Of a DNA stretch of 64,000 bases, positions 44,412 through 52,136 are shown piece by piece; the stretch's first letter is position 1, and every line of letters begins with the position of its first letter. The notes under the pieces are model-generated. The model was given only the letters and a program-made list of their open reading frames with translations. It was not told where the DNA came from and made no database searches. Position numbers and translations under genes: made by a program. This DNA comes from CALHVX01 sp964640725 (GTDB taxonomy: Bacteria > Pseudomonadota > Gammaproteobacteria > Pseudomonadales > Azotimanducaceae): the NCBI GenBank assembly GCA_964640725.1, contig CAZXIJ010000001.1:62001-126000 (forward strand), read 5' to 3'.

Positions 44412-44899
44412 CAGGCGTCGGTCGCAGGCTTGGGCAGCGGTGCCGGCCAGATCGTCATCAACAGGTAGCGCAGCGCCATGACAAAGGCACCCACGGGCAA
44501 CACCAGCTCACACAGCCAGGCCGGGACCGAACCGAACGCCAGCGTGCCGTCTTCGTACTCAAAGCGAATGAAGTCGAGGCTGTAGTAGCCCAGCAGCGCG
44601 CAGATCACTGCGGTAAAGGCGGCTGACAGCCGGCGCGTGACAGCACTGGTACGCGGTCCCAGAAAGCGCGCCAGCAGATCGATGCGGATGTGCTCGTCGC
44701 TGCGCGAAGCCACCATCGCGCCGACCATGGTGATCCAGAACACCAGCACTCGCACCAGCGCGTCGCCCCACAGCAGGCCGCCATCGAAGAGGTTTCGAGC
44801 CAGGACCTGGTAAGCCGCGACCAGAATCAGCGCCAGCATCAACAGCACCAACAGCGTGTCTTCCAGCCGCGCGAGCCATCGAGTCATCAGTCCCGCCAT
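44411..44899 (-). CDS. dctQ: TRAP transporter small membrane subunit DctQ
   Basis: This 162-residue protein has four hydrophobic segments and the family pattern LEDTLLVLLMLALILVAAYQVLARN, DALVRVLVFWITMVGAMVASRSDEHIRIDLL. It associates with DctM. The ATG at 44899 has a GGAGG site, and the longer open frame is not used. It lies 25 bases after dctP. Confidence 0.93.
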   Translation of the reverse strand: MAGLMTRWLARLEDTLLVLLMLALILVAAYQVLARNLFDGGLLWGDALVRVLVFWITMVGAMVASRSDEHIRIDLLARFLGPRTSAVTRRLSAAFTAVICALLGYYSLDFIRFEYEDGTLAFGSVPAWLCELVLPVGAFVMALRYLLMTIWPAPLPKPATDA

Positions 44900-44924
44900 A
44901 GCAATGCCTCCAGGCCGCGGCCAG

Positions 44925-45962
44925 CTAGGGCTCAGGCTGCGCTGCGTAAGCCTGTCGCAAGGCCTGCAGGCGATCCCACCCTTTGCGGGTGACGAAGCCC
45001 TCGGCGACCAGTGCCTCGTTCGCCGCATCGGCCAGCGCCTGAGCCGTGTCGCGTGCCGGCGCGTCAGGTACGTGGAACGTCAGCCCCTGGCGCTGCAGCA
45101 CGCCGAGCGCCTGCTCGTGGTCCGCCCGGCTGCGCGCGTTGACCGCCTGGGTCGCCGCCCCCATCACTTCGCGCACGATCGCCTGGTCAGCCGCAGAAAC
45201 CTTGCGGAACTGACGGTCAGACACGACCAGCAACCCGTAGGTGTAGAGCATGGGCATATCCAGCACGTGGCTCAGGCGGGTGTGCCACTGCAGCGTTAAC
45301 GTGCCGACCGGCGGCGCGGCAATCGTGTCGATCAACCCGGTCTGCAATCCGGCAAGCACATCGCCAATCGTCAGCGGAATCGGCGAGATGCCGAACGCCT
45401 CGAGGGCCTTGGCCGAAGCCAGGTCGCCATCAGGCACCCAGTTCTTGAGCCGGCGCACGGACTCGACGCTGTCGACCGGCTTTTGCGACATGACATAGGC
45501 GTAGCCGATCTCCGCAAAGCCAAAGCCAACGTAGCCCTCGTCTTCCAGCCCGGCCATCAGCTCCGCGTCCATCTCGGCGCGCACGTAGTCGAGCTCGGCC
45601 GCATTCTCGAAGACCAGCGGCAGACCGTAGATCTGCAGGTCGGGATAGGCCTGCGACAAAACGCCCACGGTCATGACGCCACCGTGCAGGCTGCTGCCGA
45701 GCCGCATTTTTCGCAACACCGTCTTGTCGTCGCCCTGCACCCCGCCCGGGTAGAACTTGAACTTGACGCGTCCGTCCGTCGCTGCGGCGACGTCGGCGCC
45801 AGCCTTGCGCAGGGTTTTCATCCAGGTGGAGCCATCGGGGGAAACGGTCGCGACCTTGATCGTGACCGCCCAGGCGGCTGGGGCCATGGCGGCAACCGCC
45901 AGCAGCAGCACGGCCAGCAACACGTTTGCGCCAGCGCGGCGGCGGGTCTCAGAAATAGTCAT
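44925..45962 (-). CDS. dctP: TRAP transporter substrate-binding protein DctP
   Basis: This 345-residue periplasmic binding protein has a signal peptide ending AAWAV. It starts VTIKVATVSPDGSTWMKTLRKAG and has the GVQGDDKTVLRKMRLGSSLHGGVMTVG block and the conserved loop DGDLASAKALEAFGISPIPLTIGDVLAGLQTGLIDTI. Typical C4-dicarboxylate DctP has an arginine salt bridge (NRS or GR patterns) in this loop. Here that residue pattern differs, which agrees with a non-carboxylate or hydrophobic ligand, but this is tentative. The gene overlaps tatT by 14 bases. Confidence 0.93.
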   Translation of the reverse strand: MTISETRRRAGANVLLAVLLLAVAAMAPAAWAVTIKVATVSPDGSTWMKTLRKAGADVAAATDGRVKFKFYPGGVQGDDKTVLRKMRLGSSLHGGVMTVGVLSQAYPDLQIYGLPLVFENAAELDYVRAEMDAELMAGLEDEGYVGFGFAEIGYAYVMSQKPVDSVESVRRLKNWVPDGDLASAKALEAFGISPIPLTIGDVLAGLQTGLIDTIAAPPVGTLTLQWHTRLSHVLDMPMLYTYGLLVVSDRQFRKVSAADQAIVREVMGAATQAVNARSRADHEQALGVLQRQGLTFHVPDAPARDTAQALADAANEALVAEGFVTRKGWDRLQALRQAYAAQPEP

Positions 45963-46812
45963 CGGCGGTCTCCAGCAGCGTTTGCGCCTGGCGCTGCGCC
46001 AGGGTGTTCGTGAGCGTCAGGTCCCGGGCCACAGGCTCCGCCTGAACGACCTCTTGTAACAGCCGGTCGTGCAACTCCCGGTCAAAAACCGCGCGCGCAT
46101 AGCTTTCTGCAAAGAAAACCTTGGCCATCAGATTGCGTCCCTGAGAGATATCGATGGCCCGCTCGAAATGCGCACGGGCTTTTTCGGGCTGACCGCCCAC
46201 CAGGGCCGGCTTCAGCGATTCCAGCACGCCCATGTAGAGCTGCACGGTCCCGCCATCGTGCGTCGGCGCCAGCTCCAGCACGCGCGCCATGAGCGCCGTG
46301 ACGCGGCCGAGTTCGGCGATCGCACCCAGGTCGTCGGAGTGCGCCTGCAGCCAACTGGCCCAGGCGGTACCGAGCCCATAGGCCATGGGCACATCTTTCG
46401 GGCCCAGAGCAGCAAGCCAGCGCTCAAACTCCGGGAACGGTCGCTGCCGCAGATTGCACGCCCGCTTCAGCCCGAGGCAGACCGCCTTCTGGGCCTGATA
46501 CATGGCTTTCCGGCTCAGGACCTGGGCACGGGCAGGATCGTCGACGAAAGCGCCGGCGTAGGAACTGTTCAGAGTCGCCGCCTGAAGGAGCAGGTTTTCG
46601 TTGCGAGGCGCTTCGCCCAGCAGCGCATCGATGAGCAGCAGATAAGCCGGCGCGCCCTGGCGCACCGTGTCCGGGTCCTCGCTGTTGAGGATCGCCGTGG
46701 ACAGGTCTGCCGCGAGATCTTCGGTGACCGAGTTAATGACCGTGGTGCAGCCGCCAAGCCACAGCAAGGCACCCGCCAGGGTGCCCGCAAACATTCGCGA
46801 TTTTTGCAACAT
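45949..46812 (-). CDS. tatT: TRAP-T component TatT, TPR lipoprotein
   Basis: This 287-residue lipoprotein (WLGGC, cysteine 22) matches the TRAP transporter T-component family. NLLLQAATLNSSYAGAFVDD, KAVCLGLKRACNLRQRPFPEFERWLA, LGTAWASWLQ and AHFERAIDISQGRNLMAKVFFAESYARAVFDRELH are typical helical TPR blocks. In Treponema, TatT forms a ring that binds the DctP partner and has a pore suited to hydrophobic ligands. Here it directly precedes dctP. The ATG at 46812 was chosen because it gives a normal lipoprotein signal. Confidence 0.9.
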   Translation of the reverse strand: MLQKSRMFAGTLAGALLWLGGCTTVINSVTEDLAADLSTAILNSEDPDTVRQGAPAYLLLIDALLGEAPRNENLLLQAATLNSSYAGAFVDDPARAQVLSRKAMYQAQKAVCLGLKRACNLRQRPFPEFERWLAALGPKDVPMAYGLGTAWASWLQAHSDDLGAIAELGRVTALMARVLELAPTHDGGTVQLYMGVLESLKPALVGGQPEKARAHFERAIDISQGRNLMAKVFFAESYARAVFDRELHDRLLQEVVQAEPVARDLTLTNTLAQRQAQTLLETADDYF

Positions 46813-46834
46813 CAGACCCGTCTGTCGCCTTCGG

Positions 46835-47500
46835 TCAAAGCCCGGGCGCCCCCATTTCAGCAGCAGCCGGACTGTCCGGCGCGGTCGTTGGCACGTCCGT
46901 TTGCATAGCCGCTGGCGGGCTCCCTTCAGGCAAGGCCCGCGCCGCAATCAGCATGTCCTCGAAGGGCGGTCGCTGCCGATACCCGGGCACCGCAAACTTG
47001 CCCTGGATGACGCCGTCGCGATCGACCAGGAACACCCCCGGATGCGGAATGCCGTAGCCCCGGTGTCCGGGCTCGTAGTCTTCGTTGAGCACGCCGTAGG
47101 CGATCACGTGCGCGGCATCGACATCCCGCAGCAGCGGATAGGGCAACTCGTTGCCGCTGTGGAAGCCTTCGAGCACTTCCAGGCTGTCATAACTCATCGC
47201 CGCAACCTTGACGCCCGCCGCTTCGAACTCCGGTGTCCACTGAGCCAATTGAACCAATTGGCGCTTGCAAAAGGGTCACCAGTCCGCCGACCGCACGAGC
47301 ATCAGCAGCATGCCGCTGGATCCGGTCAGGTCGGCGACCGTACGCGTCGCCCCGCTCTGGTCCTGGGCGCTGAGCATGGGCAGCACGGTGCCCGTTGCCG
47401 GGCCCCACTGCTCGCTGTAGCCCGCGTCATCCGCCTGTGCCGGCAGTGCTGAGCACAGGGCCAGCAGCAGCGCGCTCAGCACGCTAGTTCGGTTCTTCAA
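46835..47500 (-). CDS. redoxin-family selenoprotein (in-frame UGA read as selenocysteine 75, UxxC site)
   Basis: This is a 221-residue thioredoxin-fold/AhpC-like protein with a signal peptide (KNRTSVLSALLLALCSALPAQA), so periplasmic. The redox site reads VRSADW-(UGA)-PFCKRQLVQL: the UGA at 47276-47278 sits exactly where relatives have the first Cys of CxxC, and the same frame continues with LPYPLLRDVDAAHVIAYGV and GIPHPGVFLVDRDGVIQGKF, classic redoxin blocks. A perfect hairpin follows 13 bases after UGA (separate entry). I take TTG at 47500 as start (GGAGAG upstream). Ordinary annotation would split it into two ORFs. It lies 22 bases before tatT and is probably cotranscribed with it. Decoding needs selA/selB/selC/selD, which are not in the window. 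Confidence 0.8.
47244..47262 (-). promoter_or_regulatory. bacterial SECIS-like hairpin after the UGA codon
   Basis: In the mRNA, GCCAAUUG-GUU-CAAUUGGC forms a perfect 8-bp stem, starting 13 bases after the UGA. The apical part offers guanines at the loop entry, about 21-22 bases from UGA, which matches the known bacterial SECIS rule (small stem-loop about 16-37 bases downstream, G in the apical loop). The AT-rich stem stands out from the GC-rich surroundings and is kept within coding sequence. Confidence 0.75.
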
Positions 47501-48551
47501 CTGTAATCTCTCCGAGTGAGGGCGAGGGCTCAGTCGCTGTCGGCGTGACCAGCTCGAGCCCGGAATCATCCAGCACCAGCTGGTCGCTGTGCGCTGCCAA
47601 TTGCGCGATCAGTCTCCGCAGGTAATCTCCAGGCCGCGCCTGAAAGGCCAGCTCCAGCAACTTGGCGCTGCGCAGGGCCTGGATCTTTCTGCGCCTCTTG
47701 ACCGCAGCCGCGGCCTGCTCCCGGGCGCGGTGCAGCGGCTCGCTACGGGCGTCGAGGGTCTCCAGCCGCTGCTGAAACAACGCCAGATCCCGTCGCCTGC
47801 GAAAGTTTCGATCCAGACGCTGCAGATACCACAGCTGCCGGCCCTGCCCTTCAGACAGCACCGGGCGCAAAAGTTCCAGTTGAGCAACCACCCGCGCGGT
47901 GCGCCGGGCCAGTTCCGTCAAGACGGACGGCTGCGCCCGCTTCGCCGGATCGTGGCCGCGAGCCGCGCGCCGCAGCTTGCGGTAGGAGCGCTTGAGCGCC
48001 GCATGGACTGCCGCTTCATGGCGCGTCAGGGGCAGATCCTCGGCGGTCAGCAGATCGACCGCGCTCTGCCAGTCTGCGGCATCTGCCGCGAGCAGCGCTT
48101 GCAGGCGATCGCGGTCACCGGCGCTCATCGTGCGCACACTCGACCGCACGGGCCACTGGTCCAGCACCGCCCGCAGGGCAGCGCGCTGATCCGGCGCCTC
48201 GGTCTGGTCGAGCAGCTCCTTGGCAGCGCGGCCGGTCGCAGAACCGCCGGGCAGCAGATCGAGAATTCGCCGGTAGCGCTTGACCCCGGCAACGGCCAAC
48301 GCGTCCGCCGGGCCGTCGCGCAGCAGCGACCACAGGCCCTCAAGGCGCGTCATAGAATCCTGCAGCGCCTGCAGCTCAGCCCCGGACAGCATGCCGTCCC
48401 GCCACTGCGCGCGGGCATCCAGCTCCGGGCGGGCGGAAATGAAACGCAGGCAGCGGCTGTTCAGCACCAGCGCGTCGCCGACGATGAGGTCAGTCAGGCT
48501 GAGGGTTTTCAGGCGCAGCGGCTGCGCGGCGCGCGAGCTCGTCGGATTCAT
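47484..48551 (-). CDS. CHAD-like domain protein
   Basis: This 355-residue, very Arg/Leu-rich helical protein has no signal peptide. The segment TRHEAAVHAALKRSYRKLRRAARGHDPAKRAQPSVLTELARRTARVVAQLELLRPVL resembles the C-terminal half of CHAD domains, which bind polyphosphate through conserved basic residues. The expected second histidine block is weak. The gene overlaps the TTG start of the selenoprotein by 17 bases, so it may be first in that operon. If not CHAD, I have no better family. Confidence 0.5.
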   Translation of the reverse strand: MNPTSSRAAQPLRLKTLSLTDLIVGDALVLNSRCLRFISARPELDARAQWRDGMLSGAELQALQDSMTRLEGLWSLLRDGPADALAVAGVKRYRRILDLLPGGSATGRAAKELLDQTEAPDQRAALRAVLDQWPVRSSVRTMSAGDRDRLQALLAADAADWQSAVDLLTAEDLPLTRHEAAVHAALKRSYRKLRRAARGHDPAKRAQPSVLTELARRTARVVAQLELLRPVLSEGQGRQLWYLQRLDRNFRRRRDLALFQQRLETLDARSEPLHRAREQAAAAVKRRRKIQALRSAKLLELAFQARPGDYLRRLIAQLAAHSDQLVLDDSGLELVTPTATEPSPSLGEITVEEPN

Positions 48552-48582
48552 GGGGGCGGCGCTTTGCGGTCGGTTTCCTAAC

Positions 48583-48596
48583 GTACCCTAAGGTAC
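48583..48596. promoter_or_regulatory. dyad GTACC-CTAA-GGTAC between divergent genes
   Basis: A perfect inverted repeat with 5-base arms and 4-base spacer lies between the CHAD-like gene and the enoyl-CoA hydratase gene, 45 bases before the latter. It looks like an operator for a dimeric regulator; the regulator is not identified. Confidence 0.45.
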
Positions 48597-48640
48597 CATT
48601 TTTCCGCTTTCTTTGATTCGCCACCCACGCTGGAACCGCC

Positions 48641-49438
48641 ATGTCATCCCCTGCCCCGTCCGCCAACGTCCTGCTCAGCACCACGACCGATGGCGTCACC
48701 GAAGTCACTCTGAATCGCCCGGAGGCCCTGAACGCGTTGTCCACGCCCCTGCGCAACGCGCTGATCGAGGAGTTCCGGCGGCTGGCGAGCGATGCCCAGA
48801 CTCAGGTCATCATCCTGACCGGGGCCGGGCGCGCCTTTACCGTCGGCCTCGACCTCAAAGAGCTCGGCGGCGAGCACCGTGCTGCAGTGCCCCCGCTGCG
48901 CGACAATCTGCTGGAGGTGCTGGCCGCAGTGCCCCAGCCGATCATCGGCGCGATCAACGGCTATGCCATCACCGGCGGTTTCGAGCTGGCGTTGATGTGC
49001 GACTTCCTGATCGCAGCGCCAGAAGCCCAGTTCGCCGACACCCATGCTCGGGTCGGCGTGGTCCCGGGCTGGGGCCTGTCCCAGCGCCTGCCGCGCCTGA
49101 TCGGCATCAACCGGGCGAAGGAGCTGTCGCTGACTGGCAACTACCTCGACGCGGTTACTGCCGAGCGCTGGGGCCTGGTGAATCGGGTGGTGGCAGCCGA
49201 CGCCCTGCTGCCAACGTGCCGCGCGCTGGCAGCGGACATCGTCAGCACCGATCCGGCAACCCGCACGGAAATCCGCCGGATCATGAACGCCGGCTGGGAA
49301 CGGGACCTGGCCAGCGGCCTGGCGCTGGAATACGAGGCCTCGACGCGCCACGGGCGCAGCCGGCGTCCCGAGGACCAGGTCGCCGCCCGGCGCTCGGCCA
49401 TCCAGGCGCGCGGGCGCGATCAGTCCGCGAGCGACTGA
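48641..49438 (+). CDS. enoyl-CoA hydratase/isomerase
   Basis: This is a 265-residue crotonase-fold enzyme. VTLNRPEALNALSTPL opens the fold, FTVGLDLKEL gives the CoA-binding turn, and NGYAITGGFELALMCD the oxyanion loop. ADTHARVGVVPGWGLSQRLPRLIG carries the second active-site region. One acidic residue of the hydratase pair (Glu in GGFEL) is clear; the other position (usually E in GxxPG) is less obvious, so isomerase or another crotonase activity is possible. It converges with glk and overlaps it by 19 bases. Confidence 0.9.
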   Translation: MSSPAPSANVLLSTTTDGVTEVTLNRPEALNALSTPLRNALIEEFRRLASDAQTQVIILTGAGRAFTVGLDLKELGGEHRAAVPPLRDNLLEVLAAVPQPIIGAINGYAITGGFELALMCDFLIAAPEAQFADTHARVGVVPGWGLSQRLPRLIGINRAKELSLTGNYLDAVTAERWGLVNRVVAADALLPTCRALAADIVSTDPATRTEIRRIMNAGWERDLASGLALEYEASTRHGRSRRPEDQVAARRSAIQARGRDQSASD

Positions 49439-50394
49439 GCGCGGCAGGCAGCGCCAAGCAGTCCCGGATGGGGATCCAGCACCAGGTACACGGGCACGGC
49501 AGCCAGCATCGGCGACAGCGCGCCGCGGGCTTCGAAGCGGCGTCGAAACGGGCTCGCCAGCAGCGCGGGCGCCAGCCGCGGCGCGATGCCGCCGGCGATG
49601 TACACGCCCCCCAGGGCGCAGGTCGACAGCGCAAAATTGCCGGCTGCCGCCCCGAGCCAGCTCAGGAACAGCTCGACGGTCTGGTGACACAAGGGATTAC
49701 GGGCCGCTTCGGCCTGCGCAGTGATCCAGTCCGGGGTCAGCGTCGCCGGCAATGCCTGCTCGCCCCAGATCTGGGCCAGACACTGGTACAGCCGCACCAG
49801 CCCCGGGCCGCTGAGCACGGTCTCCCAGCAGACGTGATCGAGCGACTCCTGCAGGAGAGCGAGCACCTGCGCCTCGAGGGGGCTGGTTGCCGGCAGATCC
49901 GCGTAGCCGCCCTCCGACGGCAGAACCTGCCAGGGACCATCCCGACCGTCATCGGGCGGGATGCACAGCCCCATGCCCAGGCCGCTGCCGGCGCCGAGCA
50001 CGGCTTTCGGGCCCGCAGCCCCGGCTTCGCCGCCCACGGCGATCAGCTGGCTGAAGCTGGAAACGCCGTGCGCCAGCACGGTGAAATCGTTGAGCACCTC
50101 GACCGGCTTCCCGAGGTCCCGGGCCAGCCCTGCCGCGTCCAGCACCAGCGCCCCGTTGGTTAACGCCACACGCCCCGCCTGCACGGGACCTGCCACGCCC
50201 AGGGTGCAGCGCTCGACGCTCGCGAGGTCAAAGCGCGCCTGCAGGCGCTGCGCCAGCGCATCGCCGTCCCCGAGCGCCGCCGTGGGCCACAGCTGAATGT
50301 CCAGCAGGCTGGGCGCCGAGTCCGAACCCGCCTGGGCCAGGGCGAAGCGCGCGTTGGTGCCGCCGATATCGGCGACCAGAAACTGCCGGGACAT
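49420..50394 (-). CDS. glk: glucokinase
   Basis: This 324-residue protein is bacterial glucokinase (ATP-dependent, Glk type). ADIGGTNARFALAQ is the phosphate loop, VLNDFTVLAHGV carries the catalytic Asp, and LGAGSGLGMGLCIP and LPSEGGYADLPA follow. It makes glucose 6-phosphate in the cytoplasm. The ATG is only two bases downstream of the stop of the F420-dependent LLM gene, so the two are translated together. A GH3 beta-glycosidase at 22-24 kb could supply free glucose. Confidence 0.94.
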   Translation of the reverse strand: MSRQFLVADIGGTNARFALAQAGSDSAPSLLDIQLWPTAALGDGDALAQRLQARFDLASVERCTLGVAGPVQAGRVALTNGALVLDAAGLARDLGKPVEVLNDFTVLAHGVSSFSQLIAVGGEAGAAGPKAVLGAGSGLGMGLCIPPDDGRDGPWQVLPSEGGYADLPATSPLEAQVLALLQESLDHVCWETVLSGPGLVRLYQCLAQIWGEQALPATLTPDWITAQAEAARNPLCHQTVELFLSWLGAAAGNFALSTCALGGVYIAGGIAPRLAPALLASPFRRRFEARGALSPMLAAVPVYLVLDPHPGLLGAACRAQSLAD

Positions 50395-50396
50395 CG

Positions 50397-51317
50397 CTAG
50401 CCGGCCCTGGCGTAGCTGCCCAGGAAGGCCAGGGTCCGGTCGAAGGCGCCGTCTTCAACATCCGCAATAGCGCCATTGAAGTGCGTTACCCCCAGATCCC
50501 GAAGCCGGTCCAGCGCCGCAGTCAGCACCGCCTCATCGCCGGCGATGGCCACATCCGCCGGCCCCGCCACCCCTTCCCGGTCCAGCATGGCCCGGTAGCT
50601 GGGCAGCTGCCCGTAGATCGTCAGGGACTCCGCGATGCGGGCCCGCGCCGCGTCCGGGTTGCCCGTCAGCACCACGGGAAAACCGCCGACGACCCTGGGC
50701 GCCGGCCGGCCGGCGCCTTCTGCCGCTGCGCGCAGCCGCGGCACGATGTGATTGCCCATGGTGTTCGGCCCCACCATCCAGGTGTTGGTGCCGTCTGCCA
50801 TTTCTCCGGCCAGCCTCAGCATGACCGGCCCCAGCCCGGCGATCACGGTCGGTACCGGGTCCGCGCCAGGCACATCGAGCGACACCCCGTGGACGCGATA
50901 CTGCTCGCCGTCGAAGTGCGCCGTCTCGCCCCGGAGCAGGGGCATGAGTACGGACAGATACTCGCGCATGTGCCGGGCCGGCTTGTCATAGGAGAAACCC
51001 AGCATGTCTTCGATCACGACCTTGTGGGACAGGCCGATACCGAGGGTGAAGCGGTTATCCGTGGCAGCTGCGGCTGTCAGCGCCTGCTGCGCCATCGCGG
51101 TGGGGTGTCGGGGATAGGTCGGCGTAACCGCCGTGCCGAGGCCAAGACCAGGCACCGCGTGACCGAGGACCGCCAGGGTGGCGATGGCATCGAAGCTGAA
51201 AATGTTGGCCAGCCAGAGATCATCGATGCCCGCAGTCCGGGCCTGCTGTGCCCTGCCGATCAGGTCCGCCATGGTGAGCCGTGCGCCGTCCGAGCCGACC
51301 ATCAATCCGATTCGCAT
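50397..51317 (-). CDS. LLM-class F420-dependent oxidoreductase
   Basis: This 306-residue TIM-barrel protein of the luciferase-like family has IGLMVGSDGARLTMADLIGRAQQARTAGIDDLWLANIFSFD, GIGLSHKVVIEDMLGFSYDKPARHMREYLSVL and PTVIAGLGPVMLRLAGEMADGTNTWMVGP. These resemble the F420-dependent MSMEG_4879-type subfamily. It lacks the histidine/tryptophan motifs (SDHF..W) of F420-dependent glucose-6-phosphate dehydrogenase, so it is probably not that enzyme despite the neighbouring glk. The ATG at 51317 has AGGAGAG. It diverges from npdG, the F420 reductase gene. Confidence 0.88.
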   Translation of the reverse strand: MRIGLMVGSDGARLTMADLIGRAQQARTAGIDDLWLANIFSFDAIATLAVLGHAVPGLGLGTAVTPTYPRHPTAMAQQALTAAAATDNRFTLGIGLSHKVVIEDMLGFSYDKPARHMREYLSVLMPLLRGETAHFDGEQYRVHGVSLDVPGADPVPTVIAGLGPVMLRLAGEMADGTNTWMVGPNTMGNHIVPRLRAAAEGAGRPAPRVVGGFPVVLTGNPDAARARIAESLTIYGQLPSYRAMLDREGVAGPADVAIAGDEAVLTAALDRLRDLGVTHFNGAIADVEDGAFDRTLAFLGSYARAG

Positions 51318-51387
51318 GCTGTTCTCTCCTGTCGCGGTCCCGGCCTCTGGGCCGCGGCCCTGCGCCGCGGCGACCGGCACAGTAACC

Positions 51388-51399
51388 GATAATTGACCC
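51388..51399 (+). promoter_or_regulatory. motif GATAATTGACCC, copy 1, upstream of npdG and the LLM gene
   Basis: The 12 bases lie in the divergent region, 71 bases before the npdG start. The same 12-mer lies before fbiC at 56699. GATAAT could be a -10 box, or the whole may be a regulator site for the F420 genes. Confidence 0.45.
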
Positions 51400-51470
51400 G
51401 CTCTGGGCGAAGCTGCCCGGCCGCGGCATAATCCGCCGCCCCATTCACGAGACCAGCTGGGACACGCACC

Positions 51471-52136
51471 ATGAGCCAGAAAGAAACCATCGCCATCCTG
51501 GGCGGCACCGGAGACCTGGGAACGGGCCTCGCGATCCGCTGGTCCAAGGCCGGCCACAACATCGTGATCGGCTCCCGAACCCAGGAGAAGGCTGAGGCCG
51601 CGGTCGCCGAGCTGGCCAAGATTTCCCCGGATACGCCGGCGCAGGCCATGGAAAACGGCGCCGCCGCCGCGGCCGGGGACCTGGTGGTGCTGACAGTGCC
51701 CGCGGCCCACCAGCTGTCGACGCTGGAAGCGGTCAAAGACAGCCTCAAGGGCAAGATCCTGATCGACGTCACCGTGCCGCTGGTGCCGCCCAAGGTCGGG
51801 ACGGTGCAGCTGCCGCCAGAAGGCAGCGCCGGCAAGCGCGCCCAGGATCTGCTGGGGGAAGACGTCATGGTCGTGACCGCATTCCAGAACATTGCCGCGC
51901 ACCTGCTGCAGCAGGACGTCGTGATCGAGTGCGACGTGCTGGTCGCTGGCAACAAGAAAGCCGCCCGGGACCGCGTCATCGAGCTCATCGAAGAGGCCGG
52001 CATGAACGGCTGGCACGCCGGGCCGATCGAGAACTCCGCCGCAGCCGAAGCGCTCACTTCGATTCTGATCCAGATCAACCGCAAGCACGACATCTCGCAC
52101 AGCGGCATCAAGATCGTCGGCCAGGAAGACCACTGA
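51471..52136 (+). CDS. npdG: F420H2:NADP+ oxidoreductase
   Basis: This 221-residue Rossmann protein has GGTGDLG at 11-17 and SRT at 35-37, the NADP-preferring loop of Fno/NpdG. AAAAAGDLVVLTVPAAH, ILIDVTVPLVPPK and VVTAFQNIAAHLL are family blocks. It moves hydride between NADPH and F420, providing F420H2. It is the first gene of the operon with cofE, whose CTG start overlaps its stop. Confidence 0.94.
   Translation: MSQKETIAILGGTGDLGTGLAIRWSKAGHNIVIGSRTQEKAEAAVAELAKISPDTPAQAMENGAAAAAGDLVVLTVPAAHQLSTLEAVKDSLKGKILIDVTVPLVPPKVGTVQLPPEGSAGKRAQDLLGEDVMVVTAFQNIAAHLLQQDVVIECDVLVAGNKKAARDRVIELIEEAGMNGWHAGPIENSAAAEALTSILIQINRKHDISHSGIKIVGQEDH

Noticed and set aside
46835..47569. Redoxin as a pseudogene split by a nonsense mutation
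   Set aside because: Both halves stay in one frame with intact family motifs, UGA falls exactly at the active-site Cys, and a SECIS-like hairpin follows; selenocysteine is the better reading.
50397..51317. LLM gene as F420-dependent glucose-6-phosphate dehydrogenase because of adjacent glk
   Set aside because: It lacks the SDHF/W active-site pattern of Fgd and looks closer to other LLM subfamilies; kept only as a question.
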